Below, piece by piece: positions 24,895 to 33,211 of a DNA stretch of 64,000 bases. Below the pieces are notes generated by a model. The model made no database searches. It worked only from the letters and a program-made list of their open reading frames with translations, and was not told the DNA's origin. Position 1 is the first letter of the stretch. Each line of letters begins with the position of its first letter. Origin of the DNA: CALXXL01 sp034926605 (GTDB lineage: Bacteria > Verrucomicrobiota > Lentisphaeria > Victivallales > Victivallaceae); contig JAYFQV010000004.1 of NCBI GenBank assembly GCA_034926605.1, forward strand, positions 124,001 to 188,000, given 5' to 3'. The position numbers were made by a program, and so were the translations under genes.

Positions 24895-26454
24895 ATGAGT
24901 ATGTTTATGGTTTATGTCGGCGCGGGAGCCGCCGTCGTCGGAGTCGCGGCCGGCGCGGTTTGTGCCGCGCTGGTTCAGGGGTCGCGTCGAAAGTCGGCCG
25001 GACGTTATGCCGAGCAGATCAAGCAGGACGCCCGCAAGGAAGCCGAGCACATCCAGCGCGAGGCGAAAGTGGCCGCCAAGGACGAAATACTGCGGATGCG
25101 CGAAGAATTCGAAGACGAAATCCGTGAACGCCGCAAGGAACAGCAGAACAACGAAAAGCGGCTGACCCAGAAGGAAGAGGCGATAGAGCGCAAGAACGAC
25201 ACGGTTGAAACCAAGATCAAGCAGCTGGAAAAGCAGGATCAGGACAACGCCGCCATCCGCGAACGCCTGTCCACCCGCGAACAGGAGCTGCAGCGCAAGA
25301 TATCCGAGCAGATCGATCAACTGGAGCGCGTGGCCCAGCTCTCGCGCGACGACGCGCGCAGCATGCTGCTTGAAAAACTGAAGAACGAAGTCACCAACGA
25401 GTCCGGCCTGCTGGTCCGCGATATTCTCGAAGAGTCCAAGCAGCGGGCCGAGCGCGAGTCGCGCCGCATCCTTACCTACGCGATCCAGCGTTACGCCTCG
25501 GACTGCACCTATGAGCGCACCACCGCCACCATACCGCTGCCGAACGACGAGATGAAAGGCCGCATCATCGGCCGCGAAGGCCGCAACATCCGCGCGCTTG
25601 AAGCCGCCACCGGCGTCAACATCCTGATCGACGATACGCCGGAAGCCGTGGTCATCTCCTGTTTCGATCCCATCCGCAAAGAGGTCGCCCGCCAGTTGAT
25701 CGAACGGCTGATTTCCGACGGCCGCATCCATCCCACCCGCATCGAAGAGCTGGTCAAGAAAATCACCAAGGAAGTCGAGGACGATGCTTTTTCCGCCGGC
25801 GAAGCCGCGGTGCTGGAAACCGGCATCCAGGGCGCTTCCCCGCAGGTCATCAAACTGCTCGGCCGCCTCAAATACCGTTACAGCTTCTCCCAGAACGTGC
25901 TGAAGCACTCGCTGGAGACCGCTTATTTCATGGGCATCATCGCGGCCGAGCTGGGGCTGGACGAGCAAAAAGCCAAACGCATCGGCCTTTTCCACGATAT
26001 CGGCAAGGCGGTCGACCACGAGGTGGAAGGATCGCACGCTCAGATCGGCGCCGACCTGCTGCGCAAGTTTAATGAACCCAAGGACGTTATCCAGGCGGTG
26101 GCCGCCCACCATGCGGAGGTGGAACCCGTCTCGGTCTACGACATTCTGATCAATGCCTGCGACACGCTGAGCGCCTCGCGCCCCGGCGCCCGCAGCGAAA
26201 CCACCGAACTCTACCTGCGCCGGCTCGAACAGCTCGAAGCCATCGCGCACGATTTCCCGGGCGTGGAGAGCTGCTATGCGCTTCAGGCCGGGCGCGAGGT
26301 GCGCGTGGTAGTACTGCCGGAAAGGGTCTCCGAGGGCGAAGCCCAGATGCTGGCCAAGGACATCTGCCAGCGCATCGAAAAGGAGATGAACTATCCGGGG
26401 CAGATCAAGATCACCATCATCCGCGAAACCCGTTCGGTGGAGTACGCAAAGTAG
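24895..26454 (+). CDS. rny: ribonuclease Y
   Basis: 519 residues. Membrane-anchored endoribonuclease that starts mRNA turnover. An N-terminal membrane helix (about 5-27), a long charged coiled coil (about 35-190), a KH domain (about 209-268 with MKGRIIGREGRNIRALEAAT) and an HD domain (RIGLFHDIGKAVDHEVEG, with the HD pair) appear in the family order. Length is standard. AAGGA precedes the ATG at 24895. This suggests an RNA degradosome organised around RNase Y, as in Firmicutes and several PVC bacteria. Confidence 0.97.
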   Translation: MSMFMVYVGAGAAVVGVAAGAVCAALVQGSRRKSAGRYAEQIKQDARKEAEHIQREAKVAAKDEILRMREEFEDEIRERRKEQQNNEKRLTQKEEAIERKNDTVETKIKQLEKQDQDNAAIRERLSTREQELQRKISEQIDQLERVAQLSRDDARSMLLEKLKNEVTNESGLLVRDILEESKQRAERESRRILTYAIQRYASDCTYERTTATIPLPNDEMKGRIIGREGRNIRALEAATGVNILIDDTPEAVVISCFDPIRKEVARQLIERLISDGRIHPTRIEELVKKITKEVEDDAFSAGEAAVLETGIQGASPQVIKLLGRLKYRYSFSQNVLKHSLETAYFMGIIAAELGLDEQKAKRIGLFHDIGKAVDHEVEGSHAQIGADLLRKFNEPKDVIQAVAAHHAEVEPVSVYDILINACDTLSASRPGARSETTELYLRRLEQLEAIAHDFPGVESCYALQAGREVRVVVLPERVSEGEAQMLAKDICQRIEKEMNYPGQIKITIIRETRSVEYAK

Positions 26455-26466
26455 GCGGCGAACACC

Positions 26467-27591
26467 ATGAAAAAGATGGAAAGCCGGGTAAGGCTGGAAA
26501 TAGACCTCGAAAAACTGCGCTCGAACTTCCTGGCGATCTCGGAGCATGTGGCTCCGGCCGGAGTGGTGGCGGTACTCAAAGCCAATGCCTACGGCTTGGG
26601 CGTGAGGCCGATAGCGCAGCTGCTGGCCGGATGCGGCGCCGCCGGATTCGGAGTGGCGGAGGTAAACGAAGCGCTGGAACTGGCGGACTTCGGCCTGCCG
26701 ATACGGGTGCTGGGCAACCTGCTGCCGGCGGAAGTTCCGCCGGCGGTGGAAGCCGACATCATCTGCCCGGTTTGCGACTATGAAAGCGCCGACCGGCTTG
26801 AAGCGGAAGGCGCCAAGCAATCCAAAAAGGTACGGGTCCAGGTGGCGGTGGATACCGGAATGGGGAGGCTCGGATTTCTTGCCGAAGACGCTTTCGAAGC
26901 GGTAAAAAGCCTCGCCGCCCGCCCGCATCTCGAACTATTCGGCATCTACTGCCACTGTCCGGTGGCATACGCCAAATTCGATCCGTTTACCGACGGTCAG
27001 ATTGTCCGGTTCAAGAAGCTGCTCTCCCTGCTCGGAGACGCCGGCTTCCATTTTGCCGAGATACATATGGCCGCCAGCGACGCGATCAATCACTTCCCTG
27101 AAGCCTCTCGCCTGCCGTTCAACCGCGTGCGAGCCGGCATCAATCTGTACGGCTACTGTGACAACACCGTGGCCCACGCGATGCAACTCGAAGGCGTGGT
27201 AACGCTGAAAACCCGCATCGCACAGGTGCGGGAACTGCCGGCCGGAGCCACGCTGGGCTACGGCCGCACCTACAAACTGCGCAAGGCCACCCGGGTGGGA
27301 ACCATAGCCGCCGGTTATGCCGACGGCCTCCCGCTGGCGCTTTCAAACCGCGGTTATGTGCTGGTGCACGGCAGCTACTGCCCGGTGCTCGGCAGGCTGT
27401 CGATGGATTACACCACCATCTGCCTCGACCATGTGCCCGAGGCAAAATGCGGAGATGAAGTCATCTGCATCGGCAGCCAGGACGGAGCCTCGATCTCAAT
27501 TGAGGAGTGGGCGCAACTCAAAGGCACCCACGCATATGAACTGCTGTGCTCGATCGGTACCCGGGTCGAGCGCGTCTACACGGGAGCATGA
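26467..27591 (+). CDS. alr: alanine racemase
   Basis: 374 residues. PLP enzyme making D-alanine for peptidoglycan. The PLP lysine is K38 in VLKANAYGLG and the second catalytic base is Y284 in AAGYADGLPLALSNRG; VDTGMGRLGF and RAGINLYG are further signatures. Length is standard. The gene follows rny by 12 bases and its stop overlaps the ATG of the aldehyde dehydrogenase gene. Confidence 0.96.
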   Translation: MKKMESRVRLEIDLEKLRSNFLAISEHVAPAGVVAVLKANAYGLGVRPIAQLLAGCGAAGFGVAEVNEALELADFGLPIRVLGNLLPAEVPPAVEADIICPVCDYESADRLEAEGAKQSKKVRVQVAVDTGMGRLGFLAEDAFEAVKSLAARPHLELFGIYCHCPVAYAKFDPFTDGQIVRFKKLLSLLGDAGFHFAEIHMAASDAINHFPEASRLPFNRVRAGINLYGYCDNTVAHAMQLEGVVTLKTRIAQVRELPAGATLGYGRTYKLRKATRVGTIAAGYADGLPLALSNRGYVLVHGSYCPVLGRLSMDYTTICLDHVPEAKCGDEVICIGSQDGASISIEEWAQLKGTHAYELLCSIGTRVERVYTGA

Positions 27592-28961
27592 AAATGGAAA
27601 CCGCCGGATTCAATGAACAACTGTCGGCCCTGCGCGCCTTCCAAAGAGGCGGCGGGCTGCGCACTGCGGCGCAGCGCCGGGAACTGCTGTTAAAACTGCG
27701 CGACATCATGAAGGCCGAGCATGAGAAATTGCTGGCCGCGCTGTGGAACGACCTCCACAAATCCGAGTCCGAAGCGGTGATCTGCGAACTTGCGCTGCTC
27801 TCCCAGGTTATGAGGCGGACGCTGCGCAACCTGCGCGCCTGGACCCGGCCCGTCCACCGCAATCCCGGCATCTTCAACTTCCCGGCCTCGGCGTTGCTCT
27901 ACCCGGAACCATACGGCGTGGCGCTGATAGGAGGAACCTGGAATTACCCGTTGCTGCTGTCACTGGAACCGCTTATCGCGGCGATCGCGGCCGGCAACGC
28001 GGCGGTTTTGCGCATATCGGACACCGTTCCGAGCAGTGCGCGAATGCTGCGCAAGATCGTCGCGGCACTGGACTCGCCCGGGGTGATAACCACCGAGTTG
28101 GACTGGAGCGAAGTGCTGGCGGAGAAGTACGATTTCATTTTTTACACCGGCAATCCGCGCATGGGGCGCGCCGTAATGCTCAAGGCGGCCGAATCCCTGA
28201 CTCCGCTGGTGCTGGAGCTGGGGGGCAAGAGCCCCTGCGTGGTGGCCAAGGACGCCGACATCGCTTCCGCCGCACGCCGCATCGTATGGGGCAAGTTCCT
28301 TAACGCCGGACAGACCTGCGTAGCCCCCGACTACCTGTGGGTGCACCGGGACATAAAAGACAGACTGATGCGCGAAATCCGCTCCGTCATCAAAGCGTTT
28401 TACGGCGAAGTCCCGCAGGAAAGCCCGGACTACGGGAGAATCGTCAACGATTTTCACTTCAAACGGCTGCTGTCGCTGCTGGCCGACGGACGGCTGATAT
28501 GCGGCGGAGAGACCGATTCTCTGGAACGCTATATCGCGCCGACCGTGGTGGATATGGTCAACTTCGACATGCCGGTAATGCAACAGGAGATATTCGGGCC
28601 GATACTGCCGGTACTCGAGTTCGAGTCCGACGACGAGGTCATACAGCAAATCGCCAACCGGCCCAAACCGCTGGCGCTCTATCTGTTCAGCCGCGACCGC
28701 AAACTATGGCGACGCTTCGCCTCCGAAACCAGTTCCGGCGGCATGGCGATAAACGTCACGGTGATGCAGCTTGCCGCGCCGGGACTGCCCTTCGGCGGCG
28801 TGGGAGAAAGCGGCATGGGGGCATATCACGGGCGCGCCGGATTCGACGCGTTCACCCATTATAAATCCATTCTGGTCAAACGCTGGAAATACGACTGGCC
28901 GCTTACCCTGCCGCCGTTCACGAGCTGGAAAAAAGCATTGCTGAAATATATAGGTAAGTAA
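27588..28961 (+). CDS. aldehyde dehydrogenase, class 3 / fatty-aldehyde type
   Basis: 457 residues, NAD(P)-dependent. Catalytic C244 in LNAGQTCVAPDY and general base E210 in LVLELGGKSPCVV are present, with GGTWNYPLLLSLEPLIAAIA as the usual class 3 N-terminal loop. The length (about 450, shorter than classical 500-residue enzymes) and the hydrophobic, basic C-terminus (LPPFTSWKKALLKYI) fit the fatty-aldehyde/coniferyl-aldehyde subgroup, which is often membrane-associated. The ATG at 27588 overlaps the alr stop; a second ATG two codons later is also possible. The natural substrate is not deducible. Confidence 0.9.
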   Translation: MKMETAGFNEQLSALRAFQRGGGLRTAAQRRELLLKLRDIMKAEHEKLLAALWNDLHKSESEAVICELALLSQVMRRTLRNLRAWTRPVHRNPGIFNFPASALLYPEPYGVALIGGTWNYPLLLSLEPLIAAIAAGNAAVLRISDTVPSSARMLRKIVAALDSPGVITTELDWSEVLAEKYDFIFYTGNPRMGRAVMLKAAESLTPLVLELGGKSPCVVAKDADIASAARRIVWGKFLNAGQTCVAPDYLWVHRDIKDRLMREIRSVIKAFYGEVPQESPDYGRIVNDFHFKRLLSLLADGRLICGGETDSLERYIAPTVVDMVNFDMPVMQQEIFGPILPVLEFESDDEVIQQIANRPKPLALYLFSRDRKLWRRFASETSSGGMAINVTVMQLAAPGLPFGGVGESGMGAYHGRAGFDAFTHYKSILVKRWKYDWPLTLPPFTSWKKALLKYIGK

Positions 28962-28963
28962 AT

Positions 28964-29575
28964 ATGAAGCGCGCGATACTCATCGGCGGCGGTTCCTGCT
29001 CCGGTAAAACCAGTTTCGCGCGTTACCTGGCCGGCACACTGCCGCGCGCGGTGCTGCTGGCCACCGATGATTATTACCTTGACCGCAGCACGCTTACCCG
29101 TGCCGAGATTGTAGCCTATAATTTCGACCGCCCGGACGCCATCGACTCCGACGGTCTGAGCGACGACGTAAGATCTCTGCTGGCCGGCCGTGCGGTGCCG
29201 CGCCGCGTTTACGACTTCTCGCAGCATAAGAGCGGCATCGACGGCGAGCGCACCGCCGACTTCGATTTTCTGGTTATAGAGGGCCTGTTCGCACTGAAGT
29301 TCGCACCGCTGCGCGAACAGGCGTTCGCCAGATTCTTCGTAGCGGCATCGGACGCGGCCAGGCTTGAACGCCGTGTGGAACGCGATGTGGCCGAGCGCGG
29401 CCGCAACGCCGACGATGTAAGGCGTCAGTTTGCCGACCAGGTGCGGCCCATGCACGAAGCATACGTGGAGCCGACCCGCACCTACGCCGATTACGTCATA
29501 AGCAACGAAGGATCCGGACGCATCATGCACTTTCGCGCCGCCGCCTCATGGCTGGCCGACAAACTCGGGAGGTAA
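28964..29575 (+). CDS. uridine kinase-like P-loop kinase
   Basis: 203 residues. Walker A is GGSCSGKTSFA near residue 9, followed by ATDDYYLDRSTL and YNFDRPDAIDSDGL, the nucleoside-binding signatures of the uridine kinase/phosphoribulokinase family. A lid-like RLERRVERDVAERGR follows. It could phosphorylate uridine and cytidine, but substrate choice in this family varies. It sits 2 bases after the aldehyde dehydrogenase gene and 3 bases before cls. Confidence 0.85.
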   Translation: MKRAILIGGGSCSGKTSFARYLAGTLPRAVLLATDDYYLDRSTLTRAEIVAYNFDRPDAIDSDGLSDDVRSLLAGRAVPRRVYDFSQHKSGIDGERTADFDFLVIEGLFALKFAPLREQAFARFFVAASDAARLERRVERDVAERGRNADDVRRQFADQVRPMHEAYVEPTRTYADYVISNEGSGRIMHFRAAASWLADKLGR

Positions 29576-29578
29576 ACC

Positions 29579-31054
29579 ATGAATACGATCTACTTAATCA
29601 CCGGTGTTCTTGTGGCTCTGCTGCACGTGGCGATAATGCTTCACATCGTCTATACCAAGCACGAGTCCAGCGACGAAGCCACCATGTGGCTGCTGTTGGT
29701 GGCCGTGATGCCGGGCCTGGGAATACTGCTTTACCTGTTTTTCGGCGTCACCAATCTGCACGGGATAAACGACCGGATCCGCGACATATCCATCGCCGAA
29801 CAGGCCCGCGGTCACAACATACCGGAGGCGGAAGCGCAATGGCGCAGTCTTTCCGCATACATGCCACCGCCGGATGAGGTCAATCACCCGGTAAATTCCA
29901 CCTTGGATCGGATTTTCCCCGCCCGTCCCGCGCTTGGCGGCAACAAACTCGAACTGCTCTGCGACGGCGTGCAGGCCTATCCGCGTATGCTGGCGGACAT
30001 AAAAAAGGCAAAGAAGAGCATCCGCCTCGAGTCATTCATCATAAACAGCGACAAGGCCGGTACGGCTTTCCTCGAAGCTCTGATGAAGAAGGCCGACGAA
30101 GGCGTGGACGTCAAGGTGCTGTTCGACAGTTTCGGCAGCTTTTTTTCCATTTTCTCGCACCTGTTCCGGCGGCTGATGCGCCATCGCCACCCCCATTTCG
30201 CCATGATCGGATTCTCCCCGATCAACCTGCTGACCCCGTGGAAATTCCAGTTGCGCAACCACCGCAAGCTGCTGATAGTGGACGGCAAGGTGGCCTATTG
30301 CGGCGGCATCAACATCTCCGACGAAAACCGCCGCTACCGCAAGGTTCCCCGCACAAAATACATCCATGACCTCCATTGCCGCATCGAAGGCCCCGCCGCC
30401 GCGATAGCCACCCGCAGCTTTCTGCGGGACTGGGCCTATACCCGCCGCCGTCACCGTGCGGACGCCGCGGTAACCGGAGACTATCCCCCGATGGACAGTC
30501 ACGGCAACAACGTCGTGCGACTGATCGACAGCGGCCCGGGGGAGAACTATCGCGGCAGTGAGCGGATGTTCTTCGCCGCCGCCGCCCTTGCGCAAAAGTC
30601 GCTTTACATAATAACGCCGTATTTTGTCCCGGGCAACGCTTTCGCGCAGGCGCTAATCCTGGCGGCCGCCCGCGGGGTGGACGTGCGCGTGGTCGTTCCG
30701 GCCAGGAACAACCACAAGTTCGTTGACTGGGCCAGCCGCAGTTTCTACGCCACGCTGCTTTCCGGCGGCGTGCGAATCTTCGTCCGCAACGGCTTCTTTT
30801 CCCATACCAAGGCACTGCTGGTGGACAATTCGTGGGGATTCATGGGGTCCAGCAACTGCGACAACCGCAGCTTCCGGCTGAACTTCGAGCTTGACTTCTG
30901 TTTTGAAGGCGGCGACTTCATCGCGCAGATCGCCTGTCAGTTCGCCAGCGAATTTGCCGAGAGCACCGAACTGCAGTTTGCCGACGAACTGAAAAAACAT
31001 CCGTTGCGCACCTTCAGGGATGATCTTTTCGCATTGCTGGCACCGATCCTGTAA
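29579..31054 (+). CDS. cls: cardiolipin synthase (phospholipase D family)
   Basis: 491 residues. Two N-terminal membrane helices (about 5-25 and 35-60, ending in the PLDc_N-type LLYLFFGVTNLHG) anchor the enzyme. Two HKD motifs are present: H228 in LRNHRKLLIVDGKVAYCGG and H409 in SHTKALLVDNSWGFMGSSN. It condenses two phosphatidylglycerol molecules to cardiolipin. GGGAGG lies 6 bases before the ATG. It ends the rarA-to-cls gene series and is followed by a hairpin terminator. Confidence 0.93.
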   Translation: MNTIYLITGVLVALLHVAIMLHIVYTKHESSDEATMWLLLVAVMPGLGILLYLFFGVTNLHGINDRIRDISIAEQARGHNIPEAEAQWRSLSAYMPPPDEVNHPVNSTLDRIFPARPALGGNKLELLCDGVQAYPRMLADIKKAKKSIRLESFIINSDKAGTAFLEALMKKADEGVDVKVLFDSFGSFFSIFSHLFRRLMRHRHPHFAMIGFSPINLLTPWKFQLRNHRKLLIVDGKVAYCGGINISDENRRYRKVPRTKYIHDLHCRIEGPAAAIATRSFLRDWAYTRRRHRADAAVTGDYPPMDSHGNNVVRLIDSGPGENYRGSERMFFAAAALAQKSLYIITPYFVPGNAFAQALILAAARGVDVRVVVPARNNHKFVDWASRSFYATLLSGGVRIFVRNGFFSHTKALLVDNSWGFMGSSNCDNRSFRLNFELDFCFEGGDFIAQIACQFASEFAESTELQFADELKKHPLRTFRDDLFALLAPIL

Positions 31055-31074
31055 TCCTTTGCATATGTACCGCA

Positions 31075-31098
31075 TTCAGCCGGAGGCTGAAATTATTT
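31075..31098 (+). terminator. hairpin terminator after cls
   Basis: TTCAGCC and GGCTGAA form a perfect 7-pair stem around a GGA loop, followed by ATTATTT. The T tract is weak, so termination may be partial. Confidence 0.5.
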
Positions 31099-31117
31099 CA
31101 TAAAAATGTAATATATA

Positions 31118-31145
31118 TTTGCATTGCTGCAAATGACACTATAAA
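31118..31145 (+). promoter_or_regulatory. promoter with overlapping dyad ahead of the serine hydrolase pair
   Basis: TATAAA at 31140-31145 is a good -10 box; TTGCAT at 31119-31124 would be the -35 but the spacing is only 15. The perfect dyad TTTGCA-TTGC-TGCAAA (31118-31133) covers the -35 and looks like an operator for a dimeric regulator. Confidence 0.4.
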
Positions 31146-31217
31146 TTATTCGAATCCGGCCAACGACGCCGCATCGCCATACGGGATCGAACCGGCAAAA
31201 CACCAAGGGAGAACACC

Positions 31218-33143
31218 ATGAAACTTCTGTCCATGCTGCTGGCGGCATTGGCCGCCGGTGTGCTGAACGCCGCCGAACTTGCCGACTGGAAACTCGCCGG
31301 GCCGCTGCCCGACGCCACCGAAACCGAGCAGACCGCCGCCAACTTGCGCGCTGAAAAATTCATCGCCGGAGACCTTGGTGAAACACAGGATTATTCCACC
31401 CCGGAGTTTCCCGGCAAAATCTTTTTCCATGAATTATGGTCCGGGCAAGACCTCAATAACACAATGGCGCTGGCCGCCACCGTCATAAAGATCGAGAAAC
31501 CCGGATATTACCGCATGGCGGTCGCCCACGACTGCAGCATGGATATATTCGTAAACGGCAAGAAAATTTATTCCAAGGACGGCTGGCAGGAGGCCACTCC
31601 GTTCTTCGCCGAGCTGAAAAGCGGAGACAATCTGCTGGTGCTTAAGAATATGCACCATGAAAGCTGGTGGGGTGTCCGCATATATCTGGAAGCCGGACCG
31701 TTCACCCAGGATGAAGTAGACAGCCAGCTGGCGGCGCTGGAGTTCGCCAAGGATTATGCCGAGTTCTCAAACCTGCGCCCTCTCATCGACAGCAATTCCA
31801 TAATACAGACCGGAGATTTCGGCAAATTCGAATGGAATGGCACCACCGCACTCAAACTCGAACTAACTCCGATTTGGCTGGATGCCGATTTCAACCCGGT
31901 CAAAAAAGCGGAGCAACCCGGCCTTTATTACCTGAAGCTTGAAGGCACCGTCAACGGCAAAGTCCATTATCGGCGGTACTTCCCCTTCTACGCGGTCCCG
32001 GAAAATTGGCTGGAATCGCCTGAAATGAAAGATCGTTTGGCCGACTTTGTGCAAGATCCGTGGGCCCCTTGGAAAGTCTACGACTATCCCGGCATACTTG
32101 ACAACCTTTACGCAAAAAGAACGCCGGAATATTTCGATGTTTCGAAAAAACTGCTGGCGCAGCGCGCGGGTCATATGATCAGGAAACCGGCGCCGCCGCA
32201 GAAGCTGGCAGTTCCGGCCACCACGCTGCGGTTCGGCACCGAAGCCGAAGCGGGAGTTCCGGCCGGCACCGCCGATAAGCTTGATGCCATCATGTCGGAA
32301 TGGTATAAGGAAACCGGCGAACCGTTCCACACCATATTCGCTAAAAACGGCGTGATCTTCTACAGCAAGTCCTACGGCAAGGCCGACGCGAGCCGGGTTT
32401 GCAGGCTTGCCTCCATTTCCAAATTCATGACCGCGGTACTGTATGCCAGGTTCGTCGACCAAGGCATCCTAGACATTGATCAGCCGATGTCAAATGTCCT
32501 GCCGTCGCTGACGATGCTGACTCCGCGCAGTTGTTTTACCCATATGTGCGGCATGGAAGGTCACTACGGATTCGGCGGTCTGGGCAACGTCTGGCTCGAC
32601 GAGGCCATCGCCCCCACTCTCAACCCCGAAAATATCGGCGTGACCCACTCGTACAACGGCAACGGCTACAATCTTCTCGGTCTCCAGATGATGGTCGCCG
32701 CCGGCACCCCCATCGATGAACTGTACCGGGAAAACTACTACACACCGCTAGGCATCACCGACATGACCGGATGCGATCAGGGCGGCGGATATAGAGCCAG
32801 CACCGACGACCTCGCAATATTTGCTCAGCTGATGCTGAACAAGGGCAGTTACGGTGACTGGAAATTCTTCAGCGAAGACACCTACCGCAAAATGCTGCCG
32901 GTCGAGCTGAAGGATTATTTCCCGAAGACAAAGGAAAAGCGCCAATGGGGCATGGGACTGACCTATTATGGCCCGAAGGTTGACGGCATGGAACGGGTTC
33001 TCGGCCACGGTTCCGCCACCGGATGTCTGTTCCTGTTCAATCCCGACGCTCAGGCATTCATAGTCCAGGCCCGCGCGAAACGCGGCGACAAGTATCAGGA
33101 ATATTCGGATAAAGTCGTCAAATTACTGGCTGAATTGAAATAG
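31218..33143 (+). CDS. secreted serine hydrolase of the beta-lactamase fold, paralogue 1
   Basis: 641 residues. A Sec signal peptide (MKLLSMLLAALAAGVLNAAE) leads a beta-rich N-terminal half (about 20-340) with a PA14-like segment around MAVAHDCSMDIFVNGKKIYS, then a C-terminal beta-lactamase/penicillin-binding domain. The nucleophile motif is S399-I-S-K402 in RLASISKFMTAVL. The second motif, normally YxN, is Y479-N-G within YNGNGYNLLG, and the third is HGS in GHGSATG. Such proteins are usually esterases, D-aminopeptidases or DD-peptidase-like enzymes, not true beta-lactamases. AAGGGAG precedes the ATG. A full-length paralogue follows. Confidence 0.85.
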   Translation: MKLLSMLLAALAAGVLNAAELADWKLAGPLPDATETEQTAANLRAEKFIAGDLGETQDYSTPEFPGKIFFHELWSGQDLNNTMALAATVIKIEKPGYYRMAVAHDCSMDIFVNGKKIYSKDGWQEATPFFAELKSGDNLLVLKNMHHESWWGVRIYLEAGPFTQDEVDSQLAALEFAKDYAEFSNLRPLIDSNSIIQTGDFGKFEWNGTTALKLELTPIWLDADFNPVKKAEQPGLYYLKLEGTVNGKVHYRRYFPFYAVPENWLESPEMKDRLADFVQDPWAPWKVYDYPGILDNLYAKRTPEYFDVSKKLLAQRAGHMIRKPAPPQKLAVPATTLRFGTEAEAGVPAGTADKLDAIMSEWYKETGEPFHTIFAKNGVIFYSKSYGKADASRVCRLASISKFMTAVLYARFVDQGILDIDQPMSNVLPSLTMLTPRSCFTHMCGMEGHYGFGGLGNVWLDEAIAPTLNPENIGVTHSYNGNGYNLLGLQMMVAAGTPIDELYRENYYTPLGITDMTGCDQGGGYRASTDDLAIFAQLMLNKGSYGDWKFFSEDTYRKMLPVELKDYFPKTKEKRQWGMGLTYYGPKVDGMERVLGHGSATGCLFLFNPDAQAFIVQARAKRGDKYQEYSDKVVKLLAELK

Positions 33144-33149
33144 TTCTCT

Positions 33150-33197
33150 GCAAAATCCGGCTGGCGATATATCGCCATCCGGATTTTGCTTTAAATT
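33150..33197 (+). terminator. long perfect hairpin terminator between the paralogues
   Basis: GCAAAATCCGG (33150-33160) pairs with CCGGATTTTGC (33179-33189), with a further palindrome TGGCGATATATCGCCA inside; TTTAAATTTT follows. It should end transcription after paralogue 1 or act as an attenuator, since paralogue 2 starts 22 bases later and no separate promoter is visible in the remaining space. Confidence 0.7.
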
Positions 33198-33211
33198 TTA
33201 GGAGATGCAAA

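Noticed and set aside
24631..26928. 765-codon open frame on the minus strand opposite the cyclo-ligase, rny and alr
   Set aside because: It mirrors three well supported genes; long antisense frames are expected in GC-rich coding DNA, and the translation is His/Arg/Gly-rich with no family match.
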